Assembly (NCBI RefSeq): GCF_964355755.1
Contig: NC_092675.1
Location: forward strand, 28,360,912-28,424,911
Length of the DNA: 64,000 nt
Direction of reading: 5' to 3'
Source: Antedon mediterranea
Taxonomy: Eukaryota; Echinodermata; Crinoidea; Comatulida; Antedonidae
Shown here piece by piece: positions 58,349 through 64,000 of the stretch (its first letter is position 1; every line of letters begins with the position of its first letter). The notes beneath the pieces are model-generated. The model was not told the origin of the DNA. It did not search any database and saw only the letters and a list, made by a program, of their open reading frames with translations. A program made the translations under genes and the position numbers.

Positions 58349-60045
58349 ATGACATTTCAAAACGTAAAAGTATTATTTATTTATTGCTTTCTACAATTGT
58401 CGTTATCACTGTCACTTAAGAAGAGCAGCATTCAGTACGATAAACTTAACAATCAACAAAAGTATTCCGACACTCAGCTAAAAACATCAAAAAATGATGT
58501 CATGCATCAGCAGTTTGCTCTTATGGAAGAGAGTGTGTACGAACAGTTTCAAGAAAAGAAAAGAGAATTTAAGGAGAATGATTCTCGCGCACCGCCATAT
58601 ATGATAGAACTCTACCAACGCTTCTCATCAAATCGGTACGCCCATCCAAGTTCTAACATCGTTCGAAGTTTTCTAAATGAGGGTAAGTTTAATTTAATTT
58701 AAAAACAACATTCTTTTCGATCAAATGTGTTCTAGTTTTTTAAATGTCTATTGTTTACTATCAATTTTCCTTTCTTTCTGCACTCTTTATTTGATGTTCA
58801 TATTGTTTGTATTAACAAATTAATTAGATCATTTCTTTTTTTACAAAACCAATGAAATAAAAACACTTTTAAAATTAAGTTGCTCTAAACACAGCCTTTT
58901 CAGAAGAATAGCTGTTTTTCTGATAATAACTGTTTAATATAACTTTTTACCATCAATTAATTTTTTTAAATAAAAAATTAGCTTTAAAAATGTTGCTCTA
59001 CAAGCACATGATCTTACAATTTGCTATCTCTGTATTATTTTGGGATAAAACCAATCTGAAGCTATACAGTTAGGTTATCAGTTAAATGTACAATTATTAA
59101 AATCTATAAACGTTAACAAATAAATGGTTGATTTGTTTTCCGTTTATTAAACTGATACAGTATACATTTGTTTATACCTTAGAGGTTGATGAGTTTTCTG
59201 GAAACTACGAGTTGGAATCATTAACAAAGTTTAGTGAGATTTTTTTACGTTTCAACGTTACAATTCCTATTCACGAGAAAGTCGTTCTAGCAGAACTTCG
59301 TCTTTTTGCAATAGTTAAACAAAAACAAGGAACTGGGGCCTTTGTCAAAATCGCTATATATGACAACGATGAAGAAAATGTCAACGGCCATTTTGAAAAG
59401 GTGCTCATAAAACATATATACAAGGAAAATAATGGTTGGGAAACTTTTGATTTGACGGATTACGTCATAAAACGACTTTCGACCAATAACAAACACGTGT
59501 GTTACTTGCGTGTTCAAATTGATGACATCATTCCGCAGATGCTAATAGATACCTCACAACACATCCAGTATCAACCTTTACTTGTTATATACTCTGATGA
59601 TGTTGTAAGCAACGTACATAGGAGAGACTCAAACGAATTGGACAATATGATAGATCAAGAAGTGGCGGCAAACTTTAAAATTGACAACAACCTTGGGAAG
59701 ATCCGAAACAGACGAGGATTAAATAGAAAAAACTACTGCCGGAAAAGAGAGATGACGGTTGATTTTAAAGAAATCGGTTACGATAATTGGATCATTGCTC
59801 CAAAATCCTATCAAGCTTTTCATTGTAGTGGACGGTGTATCTTCCCCTTAACAGATCGTTGGAGTCCCACAAAACATGCTGTTATACAGATATTGGTTCA
59901 CGAATTTAAGCCGAAACAATTCCCAAAGCCTTGCTGTGTTGCAAACAATCTGGAACCAATCTCTTTACTGTATATCAATGAGGGCGTTATAACGTACAAA
60001 CATAAATACGATGGAATGGTGGTTAAAGATTGCGCATGTCGGTAG
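58349..60045 (+). CDS. BMP9/BMP10-like TGF-beta superfamily ligand, complete, two exons
   Basis: This is a secreted dimeric morphogen precursor that in vertebrates signals through ALK1/BMPR2-type receptors to SMAD1/5/8. Exons are 58349-58682 and 59183-60045 (donor GAGG|GTAAGT, acceptor TATACCTTAG, split Glu codon), giving 398 residues, close to human BMP10 (424). Residues 1-22 form a signal peptide (VLFIYCFLQLSLSLSL core). The prodomain contains IVRSFLNE near the exon junction and VLAELRLF. RNRR at 286-289 is a furin site, leaving a 109-residue mature domain. All seven cystine-knot cysteines are present (NYC, FHC, GRC, PCC, CAC), including the intermolecular one. VDFKEIGYDNWIIAP, PTKHAVIQ and the end DCACR are closest to GDF2/BMP10 among BMPs I know. 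Orthology to one or both vertebrate paralogues is inference. Confidence 0.93.
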
Positions 60046-60133
60046 AAATGGTTCGTAATTAAACATTATCTAAGCTCCAATAATAGCTTAAATCTTGAAC
60101 CTGCTTTCACTGTATACTCTTAATCTGTATCTA

Positions 60134-60139
60134 ATTAAA
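60134..60139 (+). terminator. probable polyadenylation signal of the BMP9/10-like gene
   Basis: ATTAAA, the common variant hexamer, lies 89 bp after the stop codon. No AATAAA occurs earlier. Confidence 0.45.
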
Positions 60140-63100
60140 GATCATAGTAAAAATTGAATGCAAAAGTCAGTTTTCTTCCATTATAATATTCATACGTATA
60201 ATAGCCAAAGTAGAGCGGTCCAGGTTTAGGAAGTGAGTGTACTTGTTGGGGCGAACGCTCCTTATTTTTTTATATCTTTTATTAAATCCGTCGTCTCTTT
60301 TCTTTATTTTAATTTGCAAAGAATTTGAATTATGTTTTTAACTGGCGGCATTTTACGAAAGATAGCATCAATTTTTGCTTTCATTTCGATTTGAACATCA
60401 TTACGGTGTTTCTTTTTTGTAGATACATGACGATAAATCAAACTATAAAACAACATTGCATATATGACGTATTGAAATTTCCGTCTTTAATAATTGATAT
60501 CACCTATAACATGTGATATATTGATCAGTAAAGTTACTAGACGGCGTCTCGATGGCGACGTAGACTCATTTGTTGTTCGACGCATTAGCTACTAGGTCAA
60601 CGCCACACGTCTATTTGTCGACTGGTACGCGGAAACAGCGAATTCAGTATCTTATATAACATTTTTGCTTGTACTAGTAGTAATCCGTGTCGCTGTGGCC
60701 ATGCAGGATATTGATGAGCTCTGCCTACGTAATCTGTTTAATACTGACTAAACGTTGTATTTAATGAATTACTCATAATTAAAATTGACAAAGTGTAATT
60801 GAAGATGTCTACCTGTGTGCTGGGTGTGTATTAAAGGTAACTGGAATTGATTAAATGCAATGAAGATACTACTTTGTTATATATTTCCTTGCAGAAGTAA
60901 ATACTGTAGGCCTAATGATACTACAATATAAAATAAATGAGTAGGAAGCCGGCTTCGGTCACCTGTAACTTAAAAAATGACGAATTCGTTCAGTCGATTT
61001 TCAAATTGTATCTACTGTTTGTTACAGTACGACTAAAATGTGTAACCAAGCAAACCGTGAGATTCGCGTGGGGAAAATATGCTTTATGTCAATCTCTATA
61101 ATCTATATTAGTACTTTCAGTCAAAGCATTTTACTTTTTGATCTTTAGCTAATTGTAATAAATGTTAATCTCTTTGAAACAAATCTTAAGATAATTAGAA
61201 ATATGTTTCAACATTAAGCTTAAGTGACTAGTTAATTCCATGCAGTGACAGGTCCAGGCAACGAGCAATACTGCATATAAATCCTAGTCGAAAGTTTTGG
61301 TTTTAACCTAGATTTCTCCATATTATCATGGAATATTTGGTAATAAAACATCATATGTGTTTCAGATATATCCAAATGAGGTGCTGTATTACCAAATATA
61401 CCTTGATACTGGGCATATATTGTAGTGTGTGGAGATACAGCACTGAAAATCGTGTCGTGGAATTAAGGTAGTACAAATCGAATTTGATTTTACTTTTAAA
61501 ATTTCTATGAAGTTTTCAAGTAAAAAGAACGATAAGGAATTGAGGAATCCAGTCCAAAAATTCCATCATGATTTTTGCTAATTTTCTTCTTCTATTTCTT
61601 TTCCTTTATGGACGCTGGCATGATCGTCCCCATCTAGTGATTACCTGTATAAAGTCATAAAATCTGCTATCGTTTGTACAGGAATTGTACTCTTTGAGTT
61701 TAGGTTGAAACAGATCAACTTAAATACCTCCTAACATGCATTTTAGTACACAAACCAAGATTCTATCAACATTTATAGAAATTTAAATATCGTTTTTTCT
61801 ATTCTCAAATGACAATTTGTATTCAAGAAATGTTAACCTGCTTCTAAAAGATTGAAAAACAGTCACAAATACCTCTTGGGAATAATTGTTGATTCAACAT
61901 ATTGTTTTGTGCGATGAATATTAAGTAAAATAATAGGCGTAATACTAGGATAAATAGACATTCATTCAAGTTAAATCCTTGACTGTATGAACTAAGATCA
62001 ACCTTTCTTTGGACATATTGTGAATTTTAATTATAGTTCATACAGATTAATGTTTTATTGACTAAACATTATAAACATGCTATCAATGTTCCTTCGGGGT
62101 TATTTGCACGTAGAATTATCATAAATTTAGAAGTATGGTAATTCATCAAAATTATTTATCTATTAAAGATATTTTTTTTTAAATACATAGAATTTTTAAC
62201 TTTGACGTTTCTTGAAAGGTAAATCAATGTAGATCTAATTTCTTTTCCTTTGTTATTTTTTTTGTAACAAAACTATTTTTAAAACAGATTTATAGAATTA
62301 GTAGTTGTACCCAGTAAGAATATTAAATAAAGATATTTCAATGATTAATCGCTAATATACATAGCAACAGAAACATATATTCGAAGTTGTATTGATATTT
62401 AAAAAAGATGAAACGTTTAGGGATATTTTGCCAATTTCAACAGTCTGAGCAACTAAGATACTATCTAAAAAACATGAACGAAATCGGTTTAAACATCAAC
62501 ATTATCAAATGTATTGTCATGTTTTAATTATGATGACGTACACATTAGTAAAATAAACGTGATTGTTATTATTAATTGGAATCTTTAGGTTAACTTTTGA
62601 AACCATTTGGAATTACATTGGGTTTATCACGAACATAGAGGGCTTGGTGTTGTTACCAAGAGCATTATGCGCATGCTCAATCACTGTCAAATCAGCTACT
62701 ACTTGATTGATATGTTTCTCATTTGTATATAATTGACCGAATAGCTTCTAGCATATGCCTACCGCCTTTCATTGAAGATACCAATACATATCTTATTTTA
62801 GGATAGTAAAAATTGATGTTAAAGCAGCTTATGGATTCTGGAACATAATTCAAAATGATTGTTCAATAAATTGTAGCTTTAAATTAAAATGTAAATTTAA
62901 TGGTTTTAATCATTATAGCCATGTGTATGAATAGCTAATAATTAATTACGCCATGACATAATCCTGTAAATTGGTATTTCGGTAGGATAGACCTGAACCT
63001 CAAGACTATTTTATACTAATATATGAAAAAGCTGAAGTCAGTTGTGTTTATAGAAACAAACAGTATTAAAATTACAGTGCTTGAGCAATAATACTACTAA

Positions 63101-63975
63101 TAACACATGGGTCATGACGCAATTAATGTTTAATTTGGTAACGTAGGCCTACATTAGTTACACAAACTTAATTGGTTTCCTATACTAGTGTTTTTTTTCA
63201 GTAAAGAAACACTTGCATTGAATTTGCATTACGCAGCACACAAGCAGACTGCGAAATATAACTTGCGTACAATATTAATCAACATCGTTGCGATAGCTTC
63301 CGCAACTATTCCAAATTACGATTTTGTCAATATAAGCGAATTCAGAAGTTCTAAGCAGGATCTTGCGCGTGTTTATCCTTGTTATAACATCGGAGAACCT
63401 CTTTAATGTAGGATTAGATAATAAAGTCAGTTGAATTACAACAGATTCACCGTACCAATCATTTAAGTTTATGCTTTTGACGTGGCACACGAGCTTCCAA
63501 TTAACCTAGCTTCACGACCAATCATTAATCAACAAACTGTATTTGTCGTTTCGGGATATATTTGATGATCTAGCATAATCTCAGATCGTGAATGAATGTT
63601 ACTTTACTTCTTTACGCTTGTGTATTATAATAACATAATACAGGGTTTTTTTAAACCTCATAAATCTAAAATAAAATTATAAAAACAAAGTTAGATCCTG
63701 AAATTGTTCTACAAATCAGTATGATATTTTATAAGAAAACAAACATTTTTTTTGGATAATGTGTGAACTAAATTCAAAATGTTCGAATTTATTTTTAAAT
63801 CTGTATTAAATAACCTTTCTTCATTCTAAAAAAATATGCAGTTAGTCTGTAATCATGTTCTTTTAAATTAAAAAAAAGAACAGAAATATGAGCACGGGAA
63901 AGTAATTGTATTTTCTTTTTGTATATAACAGTTCTATAATATTACAAATAAAAGAAATAGATTGTAGATTGGTCA
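60140..63975. other. intergenic, no gene seen
   Basis: AT-rich sequence with only short open frames. The longest (63188-63406, plus) has no recognisable motif and no good splice context. A CG-richer patch at 60540-60650 has no open frame of note. Confidence 0.4.
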
Positions 63976-64000
63976 TTGAGAATCTGCTGGGATTCGAACC
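63976..64000 (-). repeat. tRNA-like T-arm/B box at the window edge (SINE or tRNA, truncated)
   Basis: On the minus strand GGTTCGAATCCCAGCAG is a perfect B box with T-stem half. The D-arm and anticodon would lie beyond 64000, so a real tRNA gene cannot be told from a SINE head. Confidence 0.5.

Noticed and set aside
58148-58360. 70-codon minus-strand frame overlapping the start of the BMP9/10-like gene.
   Set aside because: No motif is present, and it overlaps the likely 5' UTR of a clearly real gene on the other strand.
1-64000. CRISPR arrays, bacterial operons, prophage or a viral insertion.
   Set aside because: The DNA is plainly animal nuclear sequence with spliced genes. No regularly spaced repeat with unique spacers, bacterial gene or viral coding region was seen.

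Overview
The window is AT-rich metazoan nuclear DNA with small exons, GT-AG introns and many decayed repeats. The recurring palindromic octamer TAGGCCTA, the kinds of genes present and the LINE/MITE content suggest a deuterostome invertebrate. An echinoderm, perhaps a crinoid, is the best guess, but this rests on pattern recognition and not on a search.

Layout. (1) 1-12 kb, minus strand: the 5' part of a RhoGAP gene of the ARHGAP22/24/25 type. A PH-domain exon lies at 131-401, and a proline-rich N-terminal exon at 11783-12028 is phase-compatible with it. The rest of the gene lies beyond the left edge. (2) 12-30 kb: no convincing gene, only dispersed repeats, LINE debris and one weak terminal-exon candidate. 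(3) 30.5-34.6 kb: a composite foldback-like element. Its inverted termini carry tandem ~96-bp repeats pointing toward each other; it encloses long direct repeats and two tRNA-derived SINEs and is interrupted by a LINE fragment. (4) 35.45-52.07 kb, plus strand: a complete 28-exon gene for VPS15/PIK3R4, the pseudokinase-HEAT-WD40 scaffold of the class III PI3-kinase (VPS34) complex. All exon junctions could be phased and give a 1388-residue protein. Its introns hold most copies of a MITE family with CTGTCTACACTATCAAAC ends, three LINE 3' ends, a long inverted repeat, an ATC-rich satellite and a partial duplication of exon 18. (5) 54.4-56.8 kb, minus strand: a small unrecognised gene for a 166-residue protein with a likely myristoylated N-terminus, plus a possible 5' UTR exon. 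(6) 58.35-60.05 kb, plus strand: a complete two-exon TGF-beta superfamily ligand of the BMP9/BMP10 (GDF2/BMP10) type, 398 residues. (7) 60-64 kb: no gene recognised; a tRNA-like B box sits at the right edge.

The genes are functionally unrelated (Rho/Rac signalling, autophagy and endosomal PI3P synthesis, an unknown protein, a secreted morphogen), as is usual for neighbouring animal genes. The most unusual structures are the foldback element, the exon-18 duplication with a premature stop, and the phase-consistent alternative 3' exons of the small minus-strand gene.
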